NCBI GenBank assembly: GCA_025353165.1
Contig: JANXRE010000019.1
Coordinates: forward strand, 62,001-126,000
Direction of reading: 5' to 3'
DNA from: Acidobacteriota bacterium
GTDB taxonomy: Bacteria; Acidobacteriota; Terriglobia; Bryobacterales; Bryobacteraceae
DNA length: 64,000 nt
The notes under the pieces are model-generated. The model was given only the letters and a program-made list of their open reading frames with translations. It had not been told where the DNA came from and did no database searches. The position numbers were made by a program, and so were the translations under genes. Every line of letters begins with the position of its first letter. The first letter of the stretch is position 1. Positions 8,783 through 17,880 of this stretch are shown here, piece after piece.

Positions 8783-10086
8783 TTCCCCCTCCCGTCGTAC
8801 AATTGGAAGTCGCGAATCACCGGCGTATCGGAGGCGGAGAGGATGAGCAGCCGCACCTGCGAAGCGGTGACGCGCGGGAAGATATCGATTTTCTTGTGCC
8901 CGATGCTGGTGCCGGATGCGATGCGGTGCCAGGCCGTGCCGTCGTTGAAGTCGATGGCATACTTCTGGACGCGCTGTCCGCCGGCCAGCCATTCCGTCGT
9001 GACAGCGCGGTCGAAGGTGATGGGCGGATTGTAGTAGCCCATGATCTCGCCGGGTTGCGCCCCTGGGGGCGGGCTCCAGGTGGTATCGGGATCGCCATCG
9101 AGCGCGGCATTATCTTCCCGGCCCACGTTCTTTCCGTAGATTCGCCGGATCTCATCGCCGAACTCCTTCAGACGCGCGACGTCGGAATCGGGAAGCAAAC
9201 CCCGGTTGTCCGGCGCGAGTCCGAGCACGAGTTGCGCGCCGCGCCCGACCGTCTTGTGATAGATGTCGAGCATCTCCGCGAGACTGTTCAGGCTTTTTTC
9301 ATCGTTGGGATGCCAGAACCAATGTAGTTTTCTCAGCGGAGTATCGGCCTCGACGGGACGCCACCGCAGATAGCCGAGCCGGTCGATGACATTCCAGTTG
9401 TCCTCCTGCGCGAAGCCCGCTTCATTTCCCACCCACCGGATGTCGCCGTAAGAGAGAAAGCCCACGTCGGCGAACAGCAGCGTATTGGGCTGATACGTTC
9501 GCAGTTCTTTGACGTAGCTGTCGAAGTCGTAGACGTGCGCCTCGCTACCGGCGCCGTCCAGCCACCATTCGACGAGATCGCCATAGTTCGACGCTAACTC
9601 GCGCAACTCGTTGCGGTAGTACTCGTCGTACTTCTTGTTGTCTTTATACGCGGGCTCGTGCCGGTCCCACGGTGAAAGGTAGACCCCGAATTTCAGCCCG
9701 TGTTTTCTGGCCGCGCGAGCGACCTCGCCGACAACGTCGCCCTTTCCGCCCTTCCAGGGGCTGTGTTTTACGCTGTATTCGGTGTAGTGCGACGGCCACA
9801 GGCAGAAGCCGTCATGGTGCTTGGCCACCATCACCAGGTATTTCGCGCCGGCGCTCTTGGCCGCCAGCACCCATTGCTCCGGGTTGAATTGGGCCGGGTT
9901 GAAGACGGAGGGATCGGCGTTGCCCTCGCCCCACTCCCGATCCATAAACGTATTCGGCCCGAAGTGGATCAGCACGCCGAACTCAAGGTCCTGCCATTGG
10001 ACCTGCTGGGGCGACGGCTTCACATCGACGAAATTCTGCGCGGACGCGAGCGCCGCGAGAGCGAGAATCAGGAGCGGCGGATTCAT
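8779..10086 (-). CDS. Secreted alpha-L-fucosidase, GH29, with C-terminal carbohydrate-binding-like domain
   Basis: The 435-residue protein starts at ATG 10086, which overlaps the GH2 stop (ATGA), and has a signal peptide (residues 1-17). The GH29 barrel is clear: FGVLIHFGPNTF, KYLVMVAKHHDGFCLW, KFGVYLSPWDRHEP, and the nucleophile Asp in VEWWLDGAGS. The C-terminal part from about residue 320 (beginning near DGDPDTTWSPP) looks like a discoidin/F5-8-type sugar-binding domain. GH29 enzymes remove alpha-L-fucose from glycans such as xyloglucan or glycoproteins. The gene is translationally coupled to both neighbours. Confidence 0.9.
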   Translation of the reverse strand: MNPPLLILALAALASAQNFVDVKPSPQQVQWQDLEFGVLIHFGPNTFMDREWGEGNADPSVFNPAQFNPEQWVLAAKSAGAKYLVMVAKHHDGFCLWPSHYTEYSVKHSPWKGGKGDVVGEVARAARKHGLKFGVYLSPWDRHEPAYKDNKKYDEYYRNELRELASNYGDLVEWWLDGAGSEAHVYDFDSYVKELRTYQPNTLLFADVGFLSYGDIRWVGNEAGFAQEDNWNVIDRLGYLRWRPVEADTPLRKLHWFWHPNDEKSLNSLAEMLDIYHKTVGRGAQLVLGLAPDNRGLLPDSDVARLKEFGDEIRRIYGKNVGREDNAALDGDPDTTWSPPPGAQPGEIMGYYNPPITFDRAVTTEWLAGGQRVQKYAIDFNDGTAWHRIASGTSIGHKKIDIFPRVTASQVRLLILSASDTPVIRDFQLYDGRGK

Positions 10087-12227
10087 TGAATCTCCAGTTT
10101 GCGGCGGCTGACGGTGGGTTCGCCCGAGTGCCGGGCGGTCGCCTTCAATAAGTATGACCCCGATGCTTCGGGCGCTTTGAAATCGAAAGAGTAGGTGAAC
10201 GCCGCGAGGGCGGGAAGCGCGAAAGGCTGAGCCCAGCGCGCGACGGTTTCGCCTCCGCGCTCCAGCGTCAGATCTAACGAGCCGCTCACATCCCGCGAGT
10301 GATCGTTGACCATCATGACGGCGATGCGGCGCTGTGTTCCCGGCTTGAGCCGAGGCTGCCAGAAATTGATGTACACTCCCAGCGGCTGGAAGGCTTGCCC
10401 AACGTAATCCACGAACGGCTGGTGCAGCTCGAGCTTCTCGACATCGCGGAAGTGGTCGGAAGTGAACACGCCCGGATAGCTGCCAGTCAGGTAGACGAAA
10501 TGGAGCACTCCGGCGAAGTTGCGATGCGCGCGCCAGAACTCCGTCAGCCCCGCGAGCAGGTACGAATCGGTCTCGATCCGTTGCTCGTTGGTGGCGTTCG
10601 GGCCGAGCAGCTTCGCATACACCTTTTCGGTGAGCAGGGTCGGGGAGCCGTCGCGGTTCACCCATAACCAGCCGTACTCGTTGATGAACACGGGCGCGGC
10701 GGTCGGGTGCGCGGCGTTGGCCGTTTTCGAGCCGGTCATCCGTTCGAGCTCCGTCATGGAGAAGCCCGGCTTGTCGTTGTCCCAGTTGCGGCTGAACAGG
10801 TACGGGTGGTCCTCGACCGGATCGCCCGGCGCGGACGGCGGATTGTAGCCGTTCTCCCACGAACGGTGTGACAGGTCGAGCTTGCGCGCGGCGGGAATCA
10901 CTTCCGCTCCGAGCACAGGCGCCACCGTCTCATTTGAAGCGTCCCAGAGGGCGACGCTCGGATGGTTCCAGTTATCGCGCACCCATTCCTTGTATTGCTC
11001 GATCAAGAGCGGAGTGGACCACCAGTCGTGCCAGCTCGACCAGCCCTCGCCGCCGGTCCACATGAAGAATTCATTCTGGATCAGCAGCCCGGCTTCATCG
11101 GCGATCTCGAGCCAGCGATCCGGGACGGGGCCGATGCAGAAGCGGAACGAGTTCCAGTGCATTTGTTTCGGGATATCGATGAGCAGCTTTCGCACCCATT
11201 CGTCGCGCCACGGCAGGTCGCCGGATTTGGGATCCTCCAGGAAGCGGTGGAACGTGATGTTCGATCCGCGCAGGAAATACGGCTTGCCGTTGAGGACGGC
11301 TCGCTTCGTCGCGGGATCGAAGTGAAATTCGCGCATGCCGAAGCGGGTCCGCATCGTGTCGCCGCCCGTCGAGGTCTCGACCGTGTAGAGGTTCGGCTCT
11401 TCGGGCGACCACAGCTTCGCGCCAGCCATGCTCAGCGTTTGTTCAACCGTTTTGGTCTCGCCCGACGCGAGAGTAACGCTTTGGTGGATGGCAGGCCAAC
11501 CCTGGATAGCGTGGGCCAGGTGGACGCTGCGCGCCGGCCCATAGTTGCGTATCGCCGTCTCTACAACGATGCTCGAATCGGCGAGGCGCGGGGCCACTTG
11601 CACGGTCTCGATCACCGGATTGTCGGCGAGGATCAGCGAGACGGAGTCGTAGATCCCGGGCGTCCACTTGATCTTTTCGAAATCCGTGCCCACCGCTATT
11701 TCTTTCGGCACGACTCCGGGGTGCGCGCCGATGCGGATGACGAGATCATTGTCGGCGTCCCAGCGAATCGCTCCGGTGAGGTTGAAATATCCGGCGCTGA
11801 AGCAGTATGGATGCTCGCCGATCTTGCGGCCGTTCAACCATACGGCGGTTCCGAACTGGGCTTTGTTGACCCTGAGAATCGCCGCCTGTTTGCGGCCTGC
11901 CGGCCGGAACGTTCGCCGGTACCAGAAGTAGTTCCGCGATTGCCGGGTCACCCCAACCTCCGGCAGCGGCGTGGAGGGCGTGAGCCGGCCCTGGCGGATG
12001 CGGTTCTGGATCAGCTCGCGGCTGTCGAACTGATCGACCAGCGGGAATTCGGGCCGGGCGAGATTGGTCAGCCCGGGCACTGGACCTTGGCGATCGAATG
12101 CGGCGGGGATCGCGTTGCCGTCCGCGGAGTCCGCGATACTCCACGAGCCGTCGAGTGAAAGCGTAACTCGCTGCGCGAGCACAGCGGGCAGGAGCAGCAG
12201 GATGAAGACTGGAATGCGTGTAAGCAT
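10083..12227 (-). CDS. Secreted glycoside hydrolase family 2 protein
   Basis: The 714-residue protein has a signal peptide (about residues 1-18) and the GH2 order: jelly-roll sugar-binding domain, Ig-like domain, TIM barrel and C-terminal beta domain. The acid/base Glu is in DASNE and the probable nucleophile Glu in VFINEYGWLW. GH2 covers beta-galactosidases, beta-mannosidases and beta-glucuronidases; the exact activity is not decided by these motifs. It is the first gene of the minus-strand GH2-GH29-GH36-ligase run. Its start is only 22 bases from the divergent M28 peptidase start, so its promoter must overlap coding sequence. Confidence 0.85.
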   Translation of the reverse strand: MLTRIPVFILLLLPAVLAQRVTLSLDGSWSIADSADGNAIPAAFDRQGPVPGLTNLARPEFPLVDQFDSRELIQNRIRQGRLTPSTPLPEVGVTRQSRNYFWYRRTFRPAGRKQAAILRVNKAQFGTAVWLNGRKIGEHPYCFSAGYFNLTGAIRWDADNDLVIRIGAHPGVVPKEIAVGTDFEKIKWTPGIYDSVSLILADNPVIETVQVAPRLADSSIVVETAIRNYGPARSVHLAHAIQGWPAIHQSVTLASGETKTVEQTLSMAGAKLWSPEEPNLYTVETSTGGDTMRTRFGMREFHFDPATKRAVLNGKPYFLRGSNITFHRFLEDPKSGDLPWRDEWVRKLLIDIPKQMHWNSFRFCIGPVPDRWLEIADEAGLLIQNEFFMWTGGEGWSSWHDWWSTPLLIEQYKEWVRDNWNHPSVALWDASNETVAPVLGAEVIPAARKLDLSHRSWENGYNPPSAPGDPVEDHPYLFSRNWDNDKPGFSMTELERMTGSKTANAAHPTAAPVFINEYGWLWVNRDGSPTLLTEKVYAKLLGPNATNEQRIETDSYLLAGLTEFWRAHRNFAGVLHFVYLTGSYPGVFTSDHFRDVEKLELHQPFVDYVGQAFQPLGVYINFWQPRLKPGTQRRIAVMMVNDHSRDVSGSLDLTLERGGETVARWAQPFALPALAAFTYSFDFKAPEASGSYLLKATARHSGEPTVSRRKLEIQ

Positions 12228-12249
12228 AGAATAAGGTCTTTTAAACTAG

Positions 12250-13569
12250 ATGAACACTTCGATATTATGCGCATTGGCGATGGCCGTGTCGCTGGATCCG
12301 CGCGTGACGAAAGTCGTGGCTGAAATTTCGACCGGGCGCATCGCCGCGACGATGAAGAAGCTCGAGGGCTTCGGCACGCGCAATCCCCACACGCCCGGGG
12401 CGGAGGCCGCGCGGGCCTGGATCGCGGAACAGCTTCGGAGTTACTCCCCGCGCCTGGAGGTCCGGCTGGACAAGCACGCGGCGACAAAAGGCGGCCGGTT
12501 TGTGCGCGATCTGGAAATCGTGAACATCGTCGCGGTCCTGCCCGGTAAATCGGAGAAGGCGCGGCACGTAATTGTAAGCGGGCACTACGATTCGATGGCC
12601 CTGGTCCGCAAACCCGGCGCGGCGACGGACTGGGAAGCCACCGCCAGCGCGCCCCACGCGCCGGGCGTGAGCGACGATGCGAGCGGCACCGCGGTCGTGC
12701 TGGAGCTCGCGCGGGTGATGAGCCAGTACGAGTGGGAGAAAACGCTGGTGTTCATCGCCTTCGACGCGGAAGAGGAAGGCCTGGTCGGCAGCAAGCTCTA
12801 CGCCGAGGACGCGAAGAAAACCGGAATGATCGTCGACGGCGTGCTGAACAACGACATCGTCGGCAACGACGTGGGAGGCGGCGGCAAGAACGAGAGCGCC
12901 CGGGTGCGCGTCTTCTCCGACGATCCGCCGGACGGCGGTTCGCGCTCGCTGGCGCGCTACATCAAGGAGGTAGGCGAGCGGTACGTTCCGTCGATGACCG
13001 TCGACCTGATTTTTCGCGCCGACCGGTTCACGCGGGGAGGCGACCACACTCCCTTGAACGACGCCGGATTTCCGGCGGTGCGCTTCACGACGGAAGCGGA
13101 AAACTACCAGAACCAGCACACCGCGACGGACAATTTCGACAACTCGTCGCCATCCTACGCGGCGAACGTCGCGCGAGTGAACGGCGCGGCGGCCGCGGCG
13201 CTGGCTCTCGCCCCGGCCGCCCCCGAAGTAACCCGCGAAGCGGCAGCCGGCGCGATGAAGGGCCGCCGGGTGCCGATGCTATCTCGCGGGGAATCGGGGT
13301 ATGACGCCGACTTGAAGTGGGCCGACCCGAAGGACGCGGGGCCGGTCGCCGGATACGTGGTCACAATGCGCGCGACCACCGCTCCGTACTGGCAGAAGGA
13401 ATGGTATGCCGGCGCGGTTCACGAGTACACGCTCGCCGGCGTATCGATAGACGATGTCGTATTCGGCGTGAAGTCCGTGGACAAAGACGGGAACGCGAGC
13501 CCGGTGTCAGCCTACGTTCTGCCCCGCATGATTTTCGAGGGCGCAGCGGCCGCCGTCCAAAAAAAATAG
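12250..13569 (+). CDS. M28-family zinc aminopeptidase with C-terminal Fn3-like domain
   Basis: The 439-residue protein carries all five M28 zinc ligands: His in VSGHYDS, Asp in VSDDASG, Glu in DAEEEG, Asp in NNDIVG and His in QNQHTATDN, with the catalytic Glu in the EEEG motif. These enzymes cut amino-terminal residues or dipeptides. The N-terminus (MNTSILCALAMAVS) could be a short export signal. Residues from about 345 (DLKWADP, YVVTMRATTAPYW, FGVKSVDKDGNAS) form a fibronectin-type-III-like domain, which suggests work on extracellular material. The gene ends in AAA AAA AAA-type lysine codons that double as the U-tract of the opposite-strand terminator. Confidence 0.88.
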   Translation: MNTSILCALAMAVSLDPRVTKVVAEISTGRIAATMKKLEGFGTRNPHTPGAEAARAWIAEQLRSYSPRLEVRLDKHAATKGGRFVRDLEIVNIVAVLPGKSEKARHVIVSGHYDSMALVRKPGAATDWEATASAPHAPGVSDDASGTAVVLELARVMSQYEWEKTLVFIAFDAEEEGLVGSKLYAEDAKKTGMIVDGVLNNDIVGNDVGGGGKNESARVRVFSDDPPDGGSRSLARYIKEVGERYVPSMTVDLIFRADRFTRGGDHTPLNDAGFPAVRFTTEAENYQNQHTATDNFDNSSPSYAANVARVNGAAAAALALAPAAPEVTREAAAGAMKGRRVPMLSRGESGYDADLKWADPKDAGPVAGYVVTMRATTAPYWQKEWYAGAVHEYTLAGVSIDDVVFGVKSVDKDGNASPVSAYVLPRMIFEGAAAAVQKK

Positions 13570-13605
13570 GGCGAGTCCCCGCCCTCCGAATGCGGGGACT
13601 CGCCC
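13558..13605 (-). terminator. Rho-independent terminator of the PEP-CTERM gene
   Basis: A perfect 14-bp stem (13569-13582 paired with 13592-13605, nine-base loop) is followed on the minus strand by CTA and eight Ts. The T-run is the complement of the lysine codons that end the convergent M28 gene. The same hairpin sits immediately after the M28 stop codon and may also limit plus-strand read-through. Confidence 0.85.
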
Positions 13606-13622
13606 TCAGGAAAGGCGATGGC

Positions 13623-14339
13623 TTACTGCACCACGCGCTTCCGGATCAGCATCGCGAGGCCGATCAACCCGCCCCCCATCAAACCCATGGAGCCGGGTTC
13701 CGGCACACCCGAGGGCGGTCGTCCGCCGACGATGAACTTCTGGATTCCCGCAAAGTCTCCCACGCCCTGCACGACGTAGAGGTTGTTCAACGCGCCGGGA
13801 TGCGCTTGCTCGAGCCCCGCCACCAGCGGCGCGACGCTGCCGGAGTTCGTGAGCATGTCGTCCACCGCTTCATCCACTTCATTGGTGTACGCGTAGCCGT
13901 GATAGATATTCCCGTCTTGGGACTCGTCGGGCTCAAACAGGTCCCACACGCCGTACTGAAGCCCTTGCAACTGTTCGAATGCGGACGCGCCGTTGGGCAC
14001 TCCGAAAGCGCTCAGGACCGCCGGCGCGTTCTGGTGCATGGCCAGGTAGACGAATCCGGCCAGGTCGTACCTCGCCTGCGTGCCCGGATCGTTCGCTATG
14101 CTCGTCAGCGGGGTCAAGGTGGCCAGGTAGTGCTCCCCACTGTAAATATGTTCGGCGAAGTCGAAGCACATCGAACTGAAGGTTGTCGTACCCCCCGGGC
14201 CGGTAAGGGTAATTTGAGTCGGTCCGATTATGTAGGAACCGTCGGTGCCGGCGTTCCCATTATCGTAGACTGCGTTATAGATGGTAGCGGCCGGCAAAGA
14301 TGCGGCCGCCAGCAGAATTACTCCAAAGAAACGAAACAT
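13623..14339 (-). CDS. PEP-CTERM sorting domain protein
   Basis: This 238-residue exported protein has a signal peptide (about residues 1-18) and a C-terminal sorting signal: VPEPGS, a hydrophobic segment, then a basic tail (IRKR). PEP-CTERM proteins are cut and anchored or released by an exosortase, usually in bacteria making exopolysaccharide. The central region (CFDFAEHIYSGEHY, YDLAGFVYLAMHQ) resembles other acidobacterial PEP-CTERM proteins of unknown function. No exosortase gene lies in the window. AAGGAG lies before the ATG, and a strong terminator follows. Confidence 0.85.
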   Translation of the reverse strand: MFRFFGVILLAAASLPAATIYNAVYDNGNAGTDGSYIIGPTQITLTGPGGTTTFSSMCFDFAEHIYSGEHYLATLTPLTSIANDPGTQARYDLAGFVYLAMHQNAPAVLSAFGVPNGASAFEQLQGLQYGVWDLFEPDESQDGNIYHGYAYTNEVDEAVDDMLTNSGSVAPLVAGLEQAHPGALNNLYVVQGVGDFAGIQKFIVGGRPPSGVPEPGSMGLMGGGLIGLAMLIRKRVVQ

Positions 14340-14416
14340 GTCGCGATTTTCTCCTTTTCAAGACCATTGTGAGGAGCAGGACCGCGATCGCCTATGGTGC
14401 TGAAGGACTGGTAGTA

Positions 14417-14920
14417 CTAGCCGCCCGCCAGCCTCTGCGTGAGCATCCACTTCAACACGCCCTGAGGCCGCACGCCGCCGGACCGCAAATCCACCGCGAA
14501 CAGCGCGCCTTTCTTGAAATCGATCTGCGTTTCCGGCGTGCCGAGCAGATACGCGGCGAGCAATCCGAACAGCGGCTCGTGGCCCACCAGAAAAAGCGAC
14601 GCGGCATCGCGATGCAAACGGATCTCCTGCCACGCGTCGCTGGTGGAGGCGGACGGAATCAACGCCTTCGTCCGCAGGATCTCGTCTTTGTACCCCAGTT
14701 CGTCCGCCGCGATGCGCGCCGATTCCAGAGCGCGCCGGTACGGGCTCGAAAGGATCAGCGACGGAACCACGCCCGCGCGCGCCGCCGTCTTCATCGCCTC
14801 GCGGAGGCGCTTCTTCCCTTCCGGCGTGAGGGCGCGCTCGGAATCCGGCACTCCGGCGCCGCCTTCCTCGGCAATGCCGTGGCGAAGCAAATAGATCTGC
14901 ACGCACCTTAATTTTGTCAT
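14417..14920 (-). CDS. SixA-like phosphohistidine phosphatase (histidine phosphatase superfamily)
   Basis: The protein has 167 residues from ATG 14920 (a GTG at 14929 would add three). The catalytic RHG motif is at YLLRHGIA, the second active-site Arg in SSPYRRALES, and the second His in VGHEPLFG. Short proteins with this layout are SixA-type phosphatases that dephosphorylate phosphohistidine or other phospho-substrates. Its start lies 11 bases from the divergent O-antigen-ligase-like gene. It lies upstream of the PEP-CTERM gene on the same strand. Confidence 0.85.
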   Translation of the reverse strand: MTKLRCVQIYLLRHGIAEEGGAGVPDSERALTPEGKKRLREAMKTAARAGVVPSLILSSPYRRALESARIAADELGYKDEILRTKALIPSASTSDAWQEIRLHRDAASLFLVGHEPLFGLLAAYLLGTPETQIDFKKGALFAVDLRSGGVRPQGVLKWMLTQRLAGG

Positions 14921-14931
14921 ACTGGCCACGA

Positions 14932-16155
14932 ATGCCTGTACTTCGGCGGGTCCCTTTGTCGGACGCCGCGTTTTATCTCGCCGCCGGTTCCGCCATCGCG
15001 ATTCTCGTTTCGATCGCCGTCAGCCAGATCCTGCTCGGCCTGGCGGTGGTCGTGCTGCTGCTTTCTAAAACGCGCATCCGGTTCCCCCCGGTTCTCCTGC
15101 CGCTGGCACTCTTCATGGTGGGCACCGTCGTTTCGTTGCTACTGTCTCCGGACCCAGCGGGCGGGCGGCCGCAAGTGCGAAAGTTCTTCGTCTTCCTGAT
15201 CCTCATGGTGGTGTACAGCACCGTCCGGACCATCGCGCGCGTGCGCGGCTTGCTGCTGATCGCGACTGCGGTCGTGTCCCTGTCGGCGGTGTGGAGCTTC
15301 GTCCAGTTTTTCGGGAAAGTGAGACAGGCGGAGGCCCTGGGACAGCCGTTTTACACCTACTACACCGCCGAGCGGATCACCGGATTCATGAGCCACTGGA
15401 TGACCGCGGGCGGCGAAGAGATGATCGTCGTCCTGATGGCGTCCGCGCTGCTGCTCTTCTCGGCGGAGAAGCGCTGGAGGCCGTGGCTGGCCGTCGGCGT
15501 GGCGCTGATTCTCGTCTCGATGCTGGCCGGCTTCACCCGCAGCATCTGGTTCGGGACGTTCGCCGGCGGCGCGTACCTGCTGTGGATGTGGCGGAGGTGG
15601 TGGGTGCTGGCGCTGCCGCTGGCCGTGCTCCTGGCAGTCGCGGTCAATCCCTTTGCGCTGCGCGAGCGCGTGCGCTCCGCCTTCCAGCCGCACGGCGACA
15701 CCGATTCCAACGAGTTCCGCCACGTGTGCCGCGTCACCGGAGTCGCAATGATCCGAGCCCACCCGTGGTTCGGGCTCGGGCCGGAACAGGTGAAGGCGCA
15801 ATTTCTGAATTACATCCCGGCCGGCGTGGCGCGCCCGTTGCCGTCCGGCTGGTACGGGCACCTGCACAACATCTATCTGCATTACGCGGCCGAGCGCGGG
15901 ATTCCCACGGCACTCATGTTGATGTGGTTTCTCGGCAGGATCCTATATGACTTCATCCGTCACGTGAGGCGCGCCGTGGGGGACGCCCGCGCCATCCTCC
16001 ACGGAGCGATCGCGGTGATCGTCGGGGTGCTGCTGGTCGGCTTCTTCGAATTGAATCTCGGCGATTCGGAAGTGCTCACTATTTTTCTGGTAACGGTGGC
16101 GTGCGGCTACGTGGCGATCGACTGCGCAGAGGAGTTCCACCCCGTGGGTCCGTGA
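14932..16155 (+). CDS. O-antigen ligase/polymerase (Wzy/WaaL)-like membrane protein
   Basis: From ATG 14932 the protein has 407 residues and about ten to twelve hydrophobic segments. A periplasmic loop holds PWFGLGPEQVK and GHLHNIYLHYAAERG, the conserved Wzy_C-type region of O-antigen ligases and polymerases, which join sugar chains to lipid A core or to each other at the outer face of the inner membrane. The paired SHWMTAGGEE and HNIYL segments are typical. No glycosyltransferase genes lie nearby, so the polymer involved is unknown. The end is convergent with the ASPIC gene, with hairpins (for example 16194-16213) in between. Confidence 0.8.
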   Translation: MPVLRRVPLSDAAFYLAAGSAIAILVSIAVSQILLGLAVVVLLLSKTRIRFPPVLLPLALFMVGTVVSLLLSPDPAGGRPQVRKFFVFLILMVVYSTVRTIARVRGLLLIATAVVSLSAVWSFVQFFGKVRQAEALGQPFYTYYTAERITGFMSHWMTAGGEEMIVVLMASALLLFSAEKRWRPWLAVGVALILVSMLAGFTRSIWFGTFAGGAYLLWMWRRWWVLALPLAVLLAVAVNPFALRERVRSAFQPHGDTDSNEFRHVCRVTGVAMIRAHPWFGLGPEQVKAQFLNYIPAGVARPLPSGWYGHLHNIYLHYAAERGIPTALMLMWFLGRILYDFIRHVRRAVGDARAILHGAIAVIVGVLLVGFFELNLGDSEVLTIFLVTVACGYVAIDCAEEFHPVGP

Positions 16156-16202
16156 TTTTTCCGTCCTCGTGGCGTGCGCACTCGTGCGCGCCGCGTCGCC
16201 AC

Positions 16203-17876
16203 TCATGGCGACGCCGGTCTCCTGAGCGTCAGCTGCTCCGATCCTTCCTGAACGATCAAAAACCGGTCCCCCTCCACATCCCGGAAAACCTGCTTCACCC
16301 CGCTCGGCCAGACGATCTCCACAACCTCCGCGCGAGTCTGCGATCCCAGCCCGAAGTGAGCCCGCAGATCGCTCTGTGACAGATAACTCCCACCCCCCGC
16401 GATCTCCTGCATCTGGGTAACGCCCCCGGCAGTGAGTTTGACCCGCGCCCCCATGGCGTCGCGATTACTCCGGGTCCCAACCAGTTTGAGATTCAGAAAA
16501 TGATTCCTCGTTCCCCCGCTGTTATGCAGCAGCAGAGGCGCTTCGCCGCTGTTCCCGACCAAAACATCCACATTCCCGTCGTTATCGAAATCGGCAAACG
16601 CGACGCCGCGCCCCAGGTGCGGAATCTTAAAACCATCCCCGGAAGTCGAAGTCACCTCAACAAACTTTCCGTTGCCCCGGTTGTGGAACAGCATGTTGAT
16701 CTGCTTGTAGGTGGCATCCGTCCGCGTGTTCTCCACTCCCTGATACACGTGGCCGTTGGCGATGAACAGATCCAGCCACCCATCGTTGTCATAGTCGAAA
16801 AACCCGCCGCCGAAGCTAAGCACGCGCCGTGTCGCCGCCGCGATTCCCGCGCGCGGGCCGGCCTCCTCGAAAAATCCTTTGCCGTCGTTGCGCAAGAGGT
16901 GGTCGGGAACATCCTGAAAATCCGACACGTAAAGATCCAGGTTGCCATCGTTGTCGTAATCCCCGAACGAGATGCACATCGCGGCCATGGCGGCGCCGCT
17001 CGACATCAGCGCGATCCCGGCGTCGAACCCGATCTCCTTGAACGTCCCGTTGTGCTCGTTGTGATAGAGGTAGAACTCGATCCCGTCGTTGGCGACGAAC
17101 AGGTCCGGCCAGCCGTCGTTGTCGTAGTCCACCGCCATGGCGGAAAGATTCTTGCCCTTGGGCTGATACATCTTCGCCGCCTTCGTGACATTCGTAAACG
17201 TCCCGTCGCCGTTGTTGTGGTACAGGACATTCGGCGACCCCGGATAGGACGAAGGCGGGCAGCTCGCCTCCACGCCGTAACCGATGGAGCACGTTTGCCG
17301 GCTCTTCGGACCGAACTCGACATATCCTCCCACGTACAGGTCCAGGAATCCATCCTTGTCGTAATCGAAAAACGTCGCTCCGGTGTGAAGCATGGTTCCG
17401 AAGTCAGTGCCATCCACGCGGGCCTTGGCGGTGACGTCGGTGAACGTGCCGTCGCCGTTATTGCGATACAAGACATTCTTGCCGTATTGCGTTACATAGA
17501 GGTCCGGCCGTCCGTCGTTGTCGTAATCGCCCCAGACGCAGCCGAGTCCGTAAGCGGTTCCCGGAACGCCCGCCTTTTCGGTGACGTCGGTGAACGTGCC
17601 GTTCCCGTTGTTGCGATACAGCGCGTTTCGAAGCCGTTCGGAGCCGCCGGCCAGGTTGCGTCCGCTGGGAATATAGACATCGGTAAAGCCGTCGCCGTCG
17701 AAGTCGGCGACGCATACGCCCGGCCCCGCCTCTTCGAGGATGGATGGGACCGGATGCGGGCCCTTGTAATGCACGAAGCCGATGCCGGCATCCTTGGCGA
17801 CATCGGTGAACTGCACGGTGGCGCTGCTTCCTAAAACGACGGCCAGCCCCGCCAGAAAAAATGGCACGAAGCGCAT
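16203..17876 (-). CDS. Secreted FG-GAP/VCBS repeat protein with ASPIC/UnbV domain
   Basis: This 557-residue exported protein (signal peptide about residues 1-19) carries many FG-GAP/VCBS repeats with calcium-binding DxDxDGxxD-type loops (DFDGDGFTDVY, DYDNDGRPDLY, DYDKDGFLDLY, DYDNDGWPDLF, DYDNDGNLDLY, DFDNDGNVDVL). These should fold as a beta-propeller. The C-terminal 70 residues form an ASPIC/UnbV domain (SDLRAHFGLG, VVEIVWPSGVKQ). Proteins of this CRTAC1-like type are abundant in Acidobacteria and Planctomycetes and are thought to act in surface binding. It follows the TPR gene by four bases, so they are co-transcribed. Confidence 0.88.
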   Translation of the reverse strand: MRFVPFFLAGLAVVLGSSATVQFTDVAKDAGIGFVHYKGPHPVPSILEEAGPGVCVADFDGDGFTDVYIPSGRNLAGGSERLRNALYRNNGNGTFTDVTEKAGVPGTAYGLGCVWGDYDNDGRPDLYVTQYGKNVLYRNNGDGTFTDVTAKARVDGTDFGTMLHTGATFFDYDKDGFLDLYVGGYVEFGPKSRQTCSIGYGVEASCPPSSYPGSPNVLYHNNGDGTFTNVTKAAKMYQPKGKNLSAMAVDYDNDGWPDLFVANDGIEFYLYHNEHNGTFKEIGFDAGIALMSSGAAMAAMCISFGDYDNDGNLDLYVSDFQDVPDHLLRNDGKGFFEEAGPRAGIAAATRRVLSFGGGFFDYDNDGWLDLFIANGHVYQGVENTRTDATYKQINMLFHNRGNGKFVEVTSTSGDGFKIPHLGRGVAFADFDNDGNVDVLVGNSGEAPLLLHNSGGTRNHFLNLKLVGTRSNRDAMGARVKLTAGGVTQMQEIAGGGSYLSQSDLRAHFGLGSQTRAEVVEIVWPSGVKQVFRDVEGDRFLIVQEGSEQLTLRRPASP

Positions 17877-17880
17877 CCGG

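Noticed and set aside
16156-16213. Hairpins between the O-antigen-ligase-like and ASPIC genes as a bidirectional terminator
   Set aside because: The stems (for example 16194-16213) are real, but no suitable T-run follows on either strand and one stem overlaps the ASPIC stop codon, so a terminator call is not supported.
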